NCBI GenBank assembly: GCA_038277395.1
Contig: CM076192.1
Span: 134,144,251 to 134,208,250, forward strand
From: Dryocosmus kuriphilus
Lineage: Eukaryota; Arthropoda; Insecta; Hymenoptera; Cynipidae
Direction of reading: 5' to 3'
Length of the DNA stretch: 64,000 nt
Position 1 is the stretch's first letter, and each line of letters opens with the position of its first letter. The notes below the pieces were generated by a model. That model searched no databases. It saw nothing but the letters and a program-made list of their open reading frames with translations, and had not been told where the DNA came from. A program made the position numbers and the translations under genes. Below, piece by piece: positions 23,096 to 34,360 of the stretch.

Positions 23096-23194
23096 AAAGG
23101 AGTTATATATTTGAATAAAGACAAGATGTGAATGCATATAAATTGCTTTTTTTTTTATTTATCAAGGAACCTTACATCTACTTAGTCTAACATT

Positions 23195-23432
23195 GGTTTA
23201 TCGTTGCTTCAACGTTGGCTCAACGTTGATTCGTCGTTGCTTCAACGTTGACTCAAGGTTGATTCAACATTGATTACATATCAGATTTGTCTGTCCAGCT
23301 GCTGTGTGATCTAGTCAAACCATAGTTGAATAAACGTTAAGCCAACGTTAATTCAACGTTGGTTCAACGTTGGTTCAACGTTGGTTCAATGTTGGTACAA
23401 CGTTGGCTCAACATTGCACAAAGATTGGTTAC
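23195..23432. repeat. CAACGTTG-rich minisatellite, left arm
   Basis: A 12-13-bp unit of the form TTGGNTCAACG is repeated about 14 times. It is split by a unique 60-bp piece around 23275-23330. CAACGTTG is self-complementary, so the array is full of short palindromes. Confidence 0.85.
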
Positions 23433-23470
23433 ATATCTGATATGTCAAGCCTAGACACTTTACATATACT

Positions 23471-23668
23471 CTATTGCCACGTCTCTTGATTACTTTTTTC
23501 CACATTGTATACGTCTGGTTGCTTCACTCTGAAAAGTTTCTGTTCATAGAATCCACCAGCGATAGTTTGCTCTTGATGGGCCTTGTGCTTGTACGCCTCT
23601 GGGTTGTTAGGTATAACTTGAGTCAGAGTGAATATCCCTCTTGTCCAGTTGGGAGGTGTATACTTTAA
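23471..23668 (-). pseudogene. Integrase C-terminal remnant with chromodomain, left arm
   Basis: This is the mirror of 24589-24786. The minus strand encodes the integrase-tail pattern NWTRGIFTLTQ...NNPEAYK, ending near a frameshift and the start of a chromodomain-like stretch. The catalytic core of the integrase was not found in either arm. Confidence 0.6.
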
Positions 23669-24060
23669 TTTACCTTCATAATAATTTACGTCTACAGTTT
23701 ATTACATAACGCCATATACATAGAGAGATGTCGATTGCGCAGGCGCAAAGTTATTGTCACATGAAGCATAACCTCTAATCTTGAAACAAAAACCGGGTCG
23801 CCATATTTTGTTACGTATATGACGCCAGTATAGCTGTATGGGTTCCGCAACTCAGTCGGTAAGACGAGAGAGCTTTCACACCAGTTTCCCTGTTCCAACT
23901 CTAAAAGCGTTACCTGAAATTTCAAAATTACAATTTGTTCAATCAAATCATACCATTTTCCATGTTCCAACTCTAAAAAGTTTCCCAAGAAATTTATTTC
24001 CCCCCTCTCCAGCTGATGAAACTGAGGAAAATATTTTCCCCCCTTCCGGCTGATAAAACT

Positions 24061-24124
24061 GATCAGCATGAGGTGGACGAGGACCATGTGCAAGCTCATA
24101 GACCTCATCCACCTCATACTGATC
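24061..24124. repeat. Hinge of the giant palindrome
   Basis: Positions 24061-24084 pair with 24101-24124 with three mismatches, leaving a 16-nt asymmetric loop (24085-24100). Homology then continues outward on both sides through both arms. The outer ORFs 23692-24117 (minus, 141 aa) and 24068-24634 (plus, 188 aa) both start across this hinge. They consist mainly of 24-residue repeats (LELEQG..YDLIEQIVILKF) with no recognisable family, so I do not call them genes. Confidence 0.85.
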
Positions 24125-24202
24125 AGTTTTATCAGCTGGAAAGGGGGAAAATATTGGCCTCAGATTCATCAGCTGGAGAGGGGGAAAATAAATTTCTTGG
24201 GA

Positions 24203-24420
24203 AAGTTTTTAGAGTTGGCACATGGAAAATGGTATGATTTGGTTGAACAAATTGTAATTTTGAAGTTTCAGGTAACGTTTTTAGAGTTGGAACAGGGAAA
24301 ATCGTATGATTTGATTGAACAAATTGTAATTTTGAAATTTCAGGTAACGCTTCTAGAGTTGGAACAGGGAAACTGGTGTGAAAGCTCTCTCATCTTACCG
24401 ACTGAGTTGCAGAAACCTTA
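24203..24420 (+). repeat. 72-bp tandem repeats, right arm centre
   Basis: AGAGTTGG..CA.GGAAAATNGTATGATTTG..TTGAACAAATTG recurs at 24211, 24283 and 24355 (period 72, in frame). The left arm has only two units (about 23893-23985). Unit number therefore differs between arms. Confidence 0.8.
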
Positions 24421-24588
24421 CAGCTATACTCGCGTCATATACGTAATAAAATATGGCGACCCGGTTTTTGTTTCAAGATTAGAGGATATGCTTCATGTGA
24501 CAATAACTTTGCGCCTGCGCAATCGACATCTCTCTATGTATATGGCGTTATATAATAAAACTGTAGACGTAAATTATTATGAAGGTAA

Positions 24589-24815
24589 ATTAAAGTATAC
24601 ACCTCCAACTGGACAAGAGGGATATTCACTCTGACTCAAGTTATACCCAACAACCCAGAGGCGTACAAGCACAAGGACCATCAAGAGCAAACTATCGCTG
24701 GTGTATTCTATGAACAGGAACTTTTCAATGTGAAGCAACCAGACGTATACAATGTGGAAAAAAGTAATCAAGAAACGTGGCAATAAATTATATGTTAAGT
24801 GTCTAGGCTTGACAT
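24589..24815 (+). pseudogene. Integrase C-terminal remnant with chromodomain, right arm
   Basis: After a TAA at 24586, the frame reads KVYTSNWTRGIFTLTQVIPN and continues through GVFYEQELFNVKQPDVYNVEK. This is the usual tail of Polinton-type integrases. A one-base excess in the A run at about 24756 shifts the frame; the next frame gives VIKKRGNKLYVKCLGL, a chromodomain start. The N-terminal zinc and DDE core are absent. Its presence next to polymerase B is the main reason to call the element Polinton-derived rather than a bidnavirus-like or other polB element. Confidence 0.62.
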
Positions 24816-24835
24816 ATCAGATATGTAATCAATTT

Positions 24836-25160
24836 TTGTGCAATGGTGAGCCATCGTTGAACCAACGTTGAAAAAAACGGTGAACCAACGTTGAACCAAC
24901 GGTGAACCAACGTTGAACCAACGTTGACCCAACGTTGAACCAACGCTGAATTAACGTTTTCTTAACGTTTATACAACTATGGTTTGATTAGTTCACACAG
25001 CAGCTGGATAGACAAATCAGATATGTAATTAGTGTTGAATCAACGTTGAGTCAACTTTGGAGCAACTATGAATCAGCGTTGAGCCAACGTTGAAACAGCG
25101 ATGAACCAATGTTGAGTCAACGTTGAAGCAACGATGAACCAATGTTGGAATAAACTATAA
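24836..25160. repeat. CAACGTTG-rich minisatellite, right arm
   Basis: This is the mirror of 23195-23432, with more and differently arranged units (CCAACGTTGAA type). Confidence 0.85.
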
Positions 25161-25469
25161 ATGTATATATGCTTACACCTTACATCTGTAAGGTTCCTTG
25201 ATAAATAAAGAAAGCAATTTATATGCATTCACATCTTGTCTTTATTCAACTATACAACTCCTTTATACCCTATTTACAAAATTGAACTATAGATAGATCT
25301 GCAAGAATCCATTCACTTCAACGCAGGTGATACCGCTTTGCACTTACAAAAGTTTAACTAGAGGCCGATTTGCAAAAATCCATTCACGTCAACGCAGGTG
25401 ATACCGCTGTGCATTTACAAAAGTTGAACTAGAGTCAGATTTGCATGAATCCATTCAACTCAACGGAGG

Positions 25470-25481
25470 TGATACCGCTGT

Positions 25482-25517
<36 letters not shown>

Positions 25518-25612
25518 TATTTACATGAAGGTAATTGTTTACAAAGGCGATGTCAAATTGCAGTTATTATGATATGTCTGCAGTAACTAATTTTTATGAT
25601 ACCGCTGTACAG

Positions 25613-25648
<36 letters not shown>

Positions 25649-25722
25649 CATATTTACAAGAAAGTAACTATTTACAAAGGCGATGACGAAGTGCAGTTAT
25701 TATGATATGACTGCAGTAACTA
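25470..25722. repeat. ~125-bp duplication at the polB 3' end, right arm
   Basis: A segment with GATACCGCTGTA..GTAATAATAAT, ACATATTTACA.GAA and CTGCAGTAACTAATTTTTA occurs twice in tandem (about 25470-25596 and 25597-25720). The left arm has it once, so this duplication arose after the arms separated. Confidence 0.75.
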
Positions 25723-28700
25723 ATTTTTAACAAGCATGTCCAAAAGGTCATAATCATTGTCTGTGAGTATATCGTCATCGTCGTCAGTAGCGTCAACGTC
25801 CATTGCATTCTCTAGTCGGTAGTGTCCCCACGCAAGTGTGTCTGTGGTATTGGCGAGTAAGCGTCGCTTATCATAATGAGGGCTCGATGCAATTTCTGAT
25901 TGTTTAATCGTCTCGACATTGTGTAGTCTTGATCTGATGACATACTGTTTTCTGCTTTGGACTGACGAATTTCTCAAGCATTCCGTGTAGTCGTCGAATG
26001 TGATTGTTTTGCGTACAATGCCTGCGTTTACGCCTCTGGGCTTTTTGACAAAGTCTTCGAAATTTACAGGGATGCTGCATATTTTACTCCGCAAGCCAAC
26101 AAACTCAGTGATGATTTTACCACAACACTCATCCTTCATGAGACCTAAAACTTTGTTGTTGACTTGCGGCATTCCGAAAACATTGTCTCGAGGGTAGTCG
26201 GAGGTGTCAAATTTGTCAATGTCGTCCTTCATGTCGGCGTAAATGGCATTACATTTTACTTCGTGAGTAAGACTGTTCGTGTCAGTGTATAGTAGTTTGC
26301 ATTTGTCACCATATTTTTCAAGCATGTAGCCGTAGTGAAAGTGGTACATTCGGATTTTGGAGATATCCACCACAGCAAACCCTACACAGTTCGGCTTGTT
26401 AAACAAAACTTCAGTTCTTCTCAGTTCAATCGCAACGAGATTTTCACTGAAGATTGCTCGACTGTGAAAGTTTGGTCTGGCTATGAGGGCTTCTGCTCCA
26501 TACATACCCTCCCACTTTGTCGCGAGTTTCACATCAACGTATTTTCTTACGTTCTCCATTATCTTTCCGTAAACTGCATTATTCATGAGTTTGAAGAGAT
26601 TCTTCTCAATCTCGTTTTTAGCGTTAGTCCTCAATGCAGTATTAAAATCAATTTAACCTTTCAACCATGTAGATTGATTGAATTTCAAGGCTCTATGAAT
26701 TTTGAAAAATTTCAATCCATGGGCTAATGCATTTTTCAGAGCACGATAATGGAGAACGTACTTTCGTTTCGGCAGGAAGGTAGTTAGGAGCTTCTGCTGG
26801 CTGGACCCCGGTGGACTCGAGTACTCTGGGCAAAACGGCAAGTCATTGTGCTTGTCATGAAGTTCCGCGGTATAGTCTAAATCTACTTCCAGAATGTAGC
26901 CAAAGGGTGAATCGTCTGGAATGTTGAAATCAAAATTTTGCAAATTTGTAACCCACTCGAATCCCCCTTAAGGGAGGGGCTGTTCCATTGCCCAACCGTA
27001 CAGGTTATTTGCATCGAAATATTGAATGAAGATGATCTCCCCATCTTTGTTGAACACTGCCATGTACGTGTTTTTGGCAATGTCGTAACGGTTGGGGCAT
27101 TGACTTACTCCACCCCTTTTGCCCTGCTCAATCATCAACAGAATATCAACATCGATTAGGAATTCTAATCCTACCTTTGAATACTTGAGCATGGCATTCC
27201 ATGTCAAGCCAGGAGTGGTGTAGTAGTGTGCTGGATCCAAATCGTAAGCCTCGAGACACTGTTCTCGGAAACTTTCGAAAATGTCAGCCAGAAGTGGAGC
27301 GTCAGTTTTCATGTACAGACTGGCGTACTGGCCGAGTGTCTTGATGTTAAATGCACACCATTCCTGTTGTGAATGTGCATAATCTTCGTCCGATATTGCC
27401 GAATCATTCAGTGTGCTGTAAAATTTTTCTTTTGGTGGAAGCTCGGTTTCATTGAGTCGGTCCCTCGAGTCCAGGTATTTATAGGGCAGAACACCCTTCC
27501 GCCTGAGAAGCTCAACTTTCTCCCTCTCAATACCAACAAACACTGCACTGACAATTTTATACTGAGTGAGGTATGACGCTAACTTCTCTAGGGAAGAGGC
27601 CATGAATCTAAATGAATTGATGAATATAAATTTTATCTGAGTTTCCCGAACGTACTTTGTGAAGGAAATGTACTTTTCCTTATTGCGCGCAAGAACTTTA
27701 AATCTTCCCTCAAATTGTTTGGCAATGTCGCGAATGATAAAGTGAGCGTCATACCCACTCAGATTATGAAACACAACAGGTATGGTGTTTGAGTCCTGAT
27801 GTGCCAAGTTGCAGTGCTCATGCGCAGGACCACGGTACTTACCTGTCAAGTCACAATGATCATGTACCTTTTTCATTGGAGGATGTAGTGCCTTCTGGAA
27901 AATGTGTCAAGTTTTGGCATCTATAAATGCTTCCTGCTGCTCAAAAGTCATTTTTTAAATTGGTACTGGAGATGCCAAAATCTTGTCACATTTCTGGGCA
28001 ATTTTGTGCAACTGCTCAGCAAACCACTTTGCCGGCTCCACATCGTCCGGACGTGATTCGTAAAAGGATGGTGTTTCATCATAGCTGCACTTAAACATGT
28101 AGCCAATATTGAAGACCTCGTGTCTTTCAAAGACCTCAGTATTCGAGGTTCTGTCTGCTCCTTCATCATCATTTACGGATATCAAAAGAGACTCACAGTC
28201 CGCGTATATGATGAAAGGAGCTCGCTCTCGGTTCTTAAAGTTCTTAAACTCAATAATGTTCCTCCCGGGTTCTGGAAGCATCACTCTGCAGTCATTTAGT
28301 TTTACCCAATCTTCAGTGCGTGCTTCCAGTTGTTCCGCTTTGATAAAGTAGTGCATGCAGCGTTCGCGAATGAGCTTTTTTCTGCAATTTTTGAAGACTT
28401 GCCTGGAGACTAATCGGGATAAATCCTTAATCCATACGTATTGGAAGTTGAACATTCTTGGTCCTTCTTCTTCTTCTTTTTCTTCTTCTTCACCATCCAC
28501 ACAAACATAATCTTCCTCGACACGAAGAAGATTTACGTGCGTGTCTCTTTTTTGTGAGGTGAGGTGAAGAGGCACCACTGTGAATTTATTTTCACTCTTC
28601 TTAGTAAGGCCGTAGACATTCACAGATATTTGGTTCTTCTCCTCGAATTTTTTCACATCCTTGAGCGCAGCTGGATAAATGATGTCGGAAAAATCCAGTT

Positions 28701-29013
28701 CATCCTTGTATTGTTGATAGCTGGATACACGGTCAGCAATATTTCTCCTGTCAGGTGGATGTAGGGCTGAGAGTATTGCCCACTTGAAGCACTCGTTTTC
28801 ATAGTCGTTTTGTATGTTCACGCATGCTTTCTTGTCCTTGATTGATGGTGGAAGATCAACGTATTAACCTGCCTTCATGGGATTCAACTTGTTGATGTTG
28901 ATGGAAAGTTTTATTATTGAATGAAGGGTCCACCCAGATTCTTTCTCCTCAAATTCCTCCATTTCTTTGAGGACCGGGTACCTGTATTCTGGCGTGAAAA
29001 ATCGTTGCATCAT
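25720..29013 (-). pseudogene. Protein-primed DNA polymerase B, right arm
   Basis: This is the mirror copy of 19488-22738 with the same domain order. It keeps exonuclease I YADCES and motif A FDANNLYGWAM, but motif C reads YTDTNS, losing a catalytic Asp. It also keeps the PDRRNIADRV segment missing from the left arm. Lesions are a TAA in the N-terminal NAG.YVDLPP region (about 28863), frame loss around 27880-27955, TAA at 26968-26970 and a TAA near 26655. The TAA at 26968 sits at the same codon as 21489 in the left arm, so that stop predates the arms or was copied between them. The C-terminal 304 codons (25720-26634) are open. Confidence 0.93.
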
Positions 29014-29053
29014 ATTGCGTCATCTTGTGGAAACTTGTCGAAACACGTCGTGC

Positions 29054-29130
29054 TTCTAGAACATTCTGGAATGTAGGTAGGGTGGGGGTACTAGTCTATA
29101 AAAGCATCATCGAATTGCAGAGGATTCAGT
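29054..29130 (+). promoter_or_regulatory. Core promoter with heat-shock element, right arm
   Basis: Four perfect HSE units (TTC 29054-29056, GAA 29059-29061, TTC 29064-29066, GAA 29069-29071) precede TATAAAAG (29097-29104) and a TTCAGT initiator (29125-29130). The TATA-to-initiator distance is 31. The same set is kept in the left arm. It drives the 105-aa ORF at 29189, and the HSE could also act on the divergent polymerase gene. Confidence 0.75.
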
Positions 29131-29188
29131 CTTTCATTGAACATATAGATGGTAACGTCTACTCACAATTAATTACCCATCGAAGAAG

Positions 29189-29506
29189 ATGGATCTCAGT
29201 GCTATTAACAAAGTTGGCCGTTTGGAAGGGTTCTTGCCAGTGAAATTATTATCTGACCTGATAGTGAAGAAGAAGTATGCTGTTACCAAAATCATCAAAC
29301 TTCAAACGAAATATGGCACAAGATTCGTATCCGACTTGGAGAATGAGATCACAGTCTACTTGCCGAGCAGAATAAATAAGATTTTTCAGGATCCAACCTG
29401 TTTGGATACGTTCGAGAAGATGCAAATAGCGATCCAGGCTAAGAAATTCTCTTTCTGCTACTTTGGTGGAAAATACAATCTTCTTGAATTTGATTATGTT
29501 GAATGA
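29189..29506 (+). CDS. 105-aa ORF, right arm (unknown)
   Basis: This is an intact counterpart of 18995-19312, with the same length and start context. An AATAAA lies about 35 nt after the stop (29541 region). No signal peptide, membrane segment or cysteine motif is seen. Family and function are unrecognised beyond the weak OB-fold-like impression given for the left copy. Positions 29507-30247 downstream hold no further gene. Confidence 0.6.
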   Translation: MDLSAINKVGRLEGFLPVKLLSDLIVKKKYAVTKIIKLQTKYGTRFVSDLENEITVYLPSRINKIFQDPTCLDTFEKMQIAIQAKKFSFCYFGGKYNLLEFDYVE

Positions 29507-30450
29507 AAGAGCTTTGTATTGAGGAAGCTTGGTGTGTGAATAATAAATTATAGCATTCACAGATAACCTGCCTGTGTGTACTTATTACTTAATTTAGTTT
29601 ATAGATAAGAAAAGTGAGTCTGGTGTTTTTTACCTTAATTTATGGATAAGAGAGATAATGCGTTTCTTTCCGCTTTGCACAAATTTCAACGATGGATTTT
29701 CAGCACATCGATGGGTTGAATTTCTACGTTGAAACATCGATGGGATACTGTTAACTTTTTTCCGCTTTGCATTACCTTAATTGACTTAGTTTTAATTTTT
29801 GGATAAGCTGTACATTTTCCTCTTCGATCCTTGAAACAACAACAACAAATACGATGGATTTCACACACTGCGATGGATAGAAACTTTACAGGTAAGTATT
29901 TTATTAACTGTTTACCTTAATGTCGAAAAAATTACATATTGAGGCTTGTCGATGCTTGTCGAAACTTGTCGAGTTCTCGGGAATCCCCATAATTCGTCAC
30001 CTACAGTATGTGTAGGAGAGAGAGATGTAAATTCTATTACATAACCTTGACTGCATTTCTGCTTGCTTATGGGTGAGAAAGAGAAGGGGTAAGGTTGGTG
30101 ATTTTGTGTCTCTAGCTGTTGCGTAATAAAATAAGCTTAGCACGGACATGAACAACGTCAATTCTCGAGGTGTATAGTCTAGAACAGAACTCTTCCTTAT
30201 CGAATAACGTTAAATAGCTTATTTCACATTTGCCAGATTCCTGCCTTACCGACTGATGGTAACAAACTGCCGCAGATTTCTTTTTTACCGACCGATGGTA
30301 ACAAACTGGCATGTTTCTAATGGATCCAGGAAACCTACCTTACCGACCGAGAGTAATACCGACTGTCGATACTTAGCATGGACACACACCACTGAGGGAG
30401 TAGTGGCGCCATCTGCCTGCGGCAGCGCGAAGCTTGTCGTGGTGCGCCAG

Positions 30451-32248
30451 TGTTACGATGGGCCCTGCGGGGAAGGCAATTCAAAATTGTCATTGCACGA
30501 TCTCGCAGTTCCCATACGTCAGCGGTGTGCCATCCGGTGACCGAGTTTGTCGACCGTAACTATCGTACCACCACAAGGTCGGAATGGTGAGGGGAGTGAG
30601 ACGGGGAGAAAGCAAAAGAACATTGAACAGACAAGACTACGGATGACGATCCGCGCCTCCCTTCCCCGCCTACGAACTCGTGCCACTTCTTATTGAATCA
30701 TGATGGCCGAATACTTCCAGCGACCCGCGAGGCCACTAAATGTTGAATAACAATGTTAATTATTAATAAAGACTAAAGGTTCATAAGGTTAGAGACGATA
30801 GCATTCTGTTAACTACCCAAATTTCAGAATGTAAAATAATTTGATGAATGTCAAATTTCCAATAATATCGGCAATAACTTATAACGGCCTACCCTTTTCC
30901 CTTGTTTTCGTTTGCTAGAGCCGGCGATGAAAAACCGCTATAGACGCAATCACGAGTAAATAAATCAATCGCCTCGTTAATTAAACATCTTAAACCTTCC
31001 AATAGATCTCGAGATAAAAGTTTAATCATCAATAGAATCATTAATAGCCTATTTGGACTTGGCAATTCACAAAAATGCATATATACATATATGTATATAA
31101 TAAGAAACTTAAACTACCACGACTAATTATTGGAACTTTGACAAAAACGATTAAATACAAATATGCCACTTCAGCTAATTAGCAAGAATGCACGATTTGG
31201 GCAGGAAATATCGATAGCAGAAGTTTTTAAAATTCAGCAATTCGTGGTAATGCGGACTGCATCCGGCCGCGATTGTCCCCAGGCCAAAAATGCAAAATCA
31301 GCAATAAACCCTACCAAAAATTATACATACCATAGCCTGCGAGGTTCACCTTGCCTGTCACCTCGAGGCAGTCGTTCATCACTTCTTCCCGATATCGGAC
31401 TATTCGTTCGGGCGGAAAGAGAAGAATAAAAAGTCCAACTTGCCCGTCGGCATTTTACCTCGCGCGGGATTCGGTACGCGGGCTGTCACACCTATGCGCG
31501 GGGCGGAAGTGTGGTGCACAGCAAAGAGGGTTTTTGCGACGTAAAAGTGATTTTAAAAAACGACAGATGGAAATCTAGTAAATTCCAAACAATTCAGCTG
31601 TGTGCAATCAGGGTAAGGTGAGGTTCATGGATTGGAGTGGAGTGCCAGTTCGCGCGCCGTGTCACGCGAGTGAAGGGGTGGTGAACGACGCCTCACGATC
31701 ATAGGACGCCTGTAAAACTGGTATAAGGTCAGCAACAATCATTAGTTTAATTTCAATGTCTTAAATTCGCTGTGTTTCGACACCGTATCTCTCTCTCTCC
31801 CTCTCTCATGTCTCACCCTCTCGTGCGTCTCCCTCTCTTGTAGGAACTGGGGGTCGAGTGTAGGGTGTTGATTGTAATTGGCATAGAATTTAAATTGAAG
31901 AATTCGTCTAGCCCGCCATCTCTTCCGCTACCGTGGAGATAGGCGGTAGTTCTTAGTAAATCGATGTTTTGAATCGTTTGTTCGAAAGGCTTAAAATAAA
32001 AGCTCTTTTGTTATTTGAGAAATAGAGTCACCTGAAATCATTTACGCAACCCATCAAACTTTCAAGACTACAGGGTTAGGGCTCCCAGTCCGGGAGTTGG
32101 ATCAAAAATCGAACACCACATAAATATAAAGGTAAATCATCCCCTTCAGGGCGGGTTTACTGGTTTGGTACCTACGGCAAACGAGTGCAAAGTAACACCT
32201 TGGCAGAAAGTGCAAGTATGAGTTAACTTAATTTACTCGTTCGTAACA
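30451..32248 (+). repeat. LTR 1
   Basis: This is a 1798-bp LTR with TG...CA ends. An AATAAA lies at 31995-32000, a CT-rich run near 31785-31845, and a short (TA)n near 31080. By eye, its first 300 bp differ from LTR 2 by about 5%. Open frames inside are not shared in a gene-like way and are not called. Confidence 0.9.
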
Positions 32249-32252
32249 AACC

Positions 32253-32270
32253 TGGTGGCAGCGGTGGGAT
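32253..32270 (+). other. Primer-binding site (tRNA-Leu type)
   Basis: TGGTGGCAGCGGTGGGAT begins 4 nt after LTR 1. Its complement ends ...CCGCTGCCACCA, matching the 3' end of an animal tRNA-Leu. First-strand DNA synthesis of copy 1 would start here. The site is absent from copy 2. Confidence 0.7.
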
Positions 32271-32439
32271 CATTGATCCCGTTTTTCTCCGAGGCATTTA
32301 ATTTTCAAAAATTTAGTTAAAATTAGAAATGTTGCACACCTCCCCCACCGCAGATTACTTCAAAATTTAGGCTGAATATTAACTACAATAATTTCTCCGG
32401 CTCTGTTATCGAAATTAATTCGGAGATAATTGTTTGGTT

Positions 32440-33330
32440 ACTATAGCCATCCAAAATTATTTCAGTCAACTTGAAATACAGGGAGACTAGACAAGCCTAA
32501 CGGCCAGTCGAAACCTCCCCAAAGGTTCAAGCTGCAAGCCTAACGGCCAGCGCTTGAATGTTTTCAAGTGACTCAATTGATTTTGAGTCAAATAAAGATT
32601 ATTTTTAAAGGTTGTAAATAATCGACAAAACTTTTCCGATTTTTATTGTTATAATAAAATTAGAAAATATTTTGCCGACTATTATCATTATTCAAAATTA
32701 TTTCAGTCAAATTGAAATACAGGGAGACTAGACAAGCCTAACGGCCAGTCGAAACCTCCCCAAAGGTTCAAGCTGCAAGCCTAACGGCCAGCGACTGAAT
32801 GTTTTCAAGTGACTTAATTGATATTGAGTGAATAAAAAATATTTGAAGGGTTGTAAATAACCGACAAAGCTTTTCCGATTTTATGGCTATAATAAAATTG
32901 GAAAATATTTTGCCGACTATTGTCATTATTCAAAATTATTTCAGTCAACTTGAAATACAGGTAGACTAGACAAGCCTAACGGCCAGTCGAAACCTCCCCA
33001 AAGGTTCAAGCTGCAAGCCTAATGGCCAGCGCTTGAATGCTTTCAAGTGACTCAATTGATTTTGAGTAAATAAAAAATATTTTGAAAGGTTGTAAATAAA
33101 CGACAAAACTTTTCCGATTTTAAGGTTATAATAAGATTAGATAACATTTTGCCGACTATTATCATTATTCAAAATTATTTCGGTCAACTTGAAATACAGG
33201 GAGACTATACAAGCCTAACGGCCAGTCGAAACCTCCCCAAAGGTTCAAGCTGCAAGCCTAATGGCCAGCGCTTGAATGTTTTCAAGTGACTTAATTGATT
33301 TTGAGTCAAATAAAGATTAACTAACTCCCT
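32440..33330 (+). repeat. Leader tandem repeats, copy 1 (4 x ~240 bp)
   Basis: Units with CAGGGAGACTAGACAAGCC begin at about 32480, 32721, 32959 and 33198. Each unit holds AAGCCTAACGGCCAG twice, and AAATATTTTGCCGACTATTATCATTATTC joins units. They lie between the primer site and ORF0, the place where gypsy-type elements keep insulators or promoters. No protein is encoded. Confidence 0.9.
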
Positions 33331-33454
33331 TCTGATCTAGGAGAAGGAAGGGCTCCTGAATGAGTTTCGATTAATGATTTCAATTTGAGAGTCAAAAATA
33401 GCACGGTCAAAAAAATTCACTACTATCCGGCTTCTAGTATGGACAGCAAGCAAA

Positions 33455-33958
33455 ATGTCTGATCCAAATCTAAAAAGAAAGTTTAAACCTAGGGGTGGGA
33501 AACAGATAAAGGGACGCCGAGAGCTGCGTAGACAGCAGATACTAGCGGAAAGTTTCCTGACGGACAAACTGCTTGTCCACGAAGTGAAAGCTATAGTCCA
33601 ACCCTCCGAGAAAGTAGTCAACATCCCCGTAAACATACGCTTCATAGATCCCCCACCCCCAAGAAGGGAGGACATTTTTGCGGAAATCGGGAGCTCTTTC
33701 GAGTTCGATTGCCTGTTTAACACCTTGCTAAATAACGCTCAGCAAAAGCTGGACCAAAGAAATTCGCGAGTCAATGAACAAAAAGTAGATTCCATCACTC
33801 TCTCGTCCGACGACGAAGTAGAAGTGATTGCTGAAATACCAATAAACCGAGATTTCTCCAATAATGGACTCGATATCGAAGAGAAAATCTGGAGAGAAAT
33901 TTCTCAAAGAGAAATAGACGATTGTTCTAAATGCCTGTCAGGGTCAGAAGCTCAATGA
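33455..33958 (+). CDS. ORF0, copy 1: 167-aa protein of unknown function
   Basis: This is an intact ATG frame, repeated at 47729-48235 with nine base changes and one in-frame triplet difference. The N-terminus is strongly basic (KRKFKPRGGKQIKGRR), suggesting nuclear or RNA association. Near residue 115, SITLSSDDEVEVI resembles a SUMO-interacting motif (hydrophobic core followed by acidic serines). No enzyme motif is visible. It precedes gag, an extra position not present in the standard gag-pol-env layout. The 400 bp to gag (33959-34360) hold only a short conserved open stretch without ATG. Confidence 0.6.
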   Translation: MSDPNLKRKFKPRGGKQIKGRRELRRQQILAESFLTDKLLVHEVKAIVQPSEKVVNIPVNIRFIDPPPPRREDIFAEIGSSFEFDCLFNTLLNNAQQKLDQRNSRVNEQKVDSITLSSDDEVEVIAEIPINRDFSNNGLDIEEKIWREISQREIDDCSKCLSGSEAQ

Positions 33959-34360
33959 AAAGAGAGTCGTCAGTTACTCTAGAAGTAGAAGATTAGGCAC
34001 AATCGAACTCGTGGGACCCCTTCCGATTTCCGAATAGTAACATGAGAGAGGGAAAGGGTGCCGAAGGACTACGACGTTCCTTACTTGTCTAATGAGCAGA
34101 AATGCAAAAAATTCACAACTGTACACAAGTTAAGTTTTATAGCTGGCCCAGCGAAGGTCAGAGATCGTTTGCGAGCAAGGGTTGCACTAAGAAAGTCACA
34201 AACGCCGGCCCTGATGACCCATTGTCCCACCACTAGATCATGTTCCTCTTGTCTCAGTTCAGGTGCCCGAGTTTTTGCATAACGCACCTTTTGCACCCCC
34301 TCATGTACTTAGTGCTTACACTCGGTAGGAGGTAAGTTCCGAAAACCCAGATTTCCAGTA

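Noticed and set aside
23692..24634. Two frames (141 and 188 aa) crossing the palindrome hinge as real genes
   Set aside because: They are mostly 72-bp repeats read in frame, differ in unit number between arms and overlap the integrase remnant out of frame.
18995..29506. Purifying selection on the 105-aa ORF between arms
   Set aside because: Counting differences gave 13 amino-acid-changing and 2 silent, which fits neutral drift.
18044..30450. The palindrome as an assembly fold-back artefact
   Set aside because: Arms differ by several percent, have private indels, different repeat counts and a local duplication, and the whole is flanked by a 6-bp duplication. Long reads would still be the final test.
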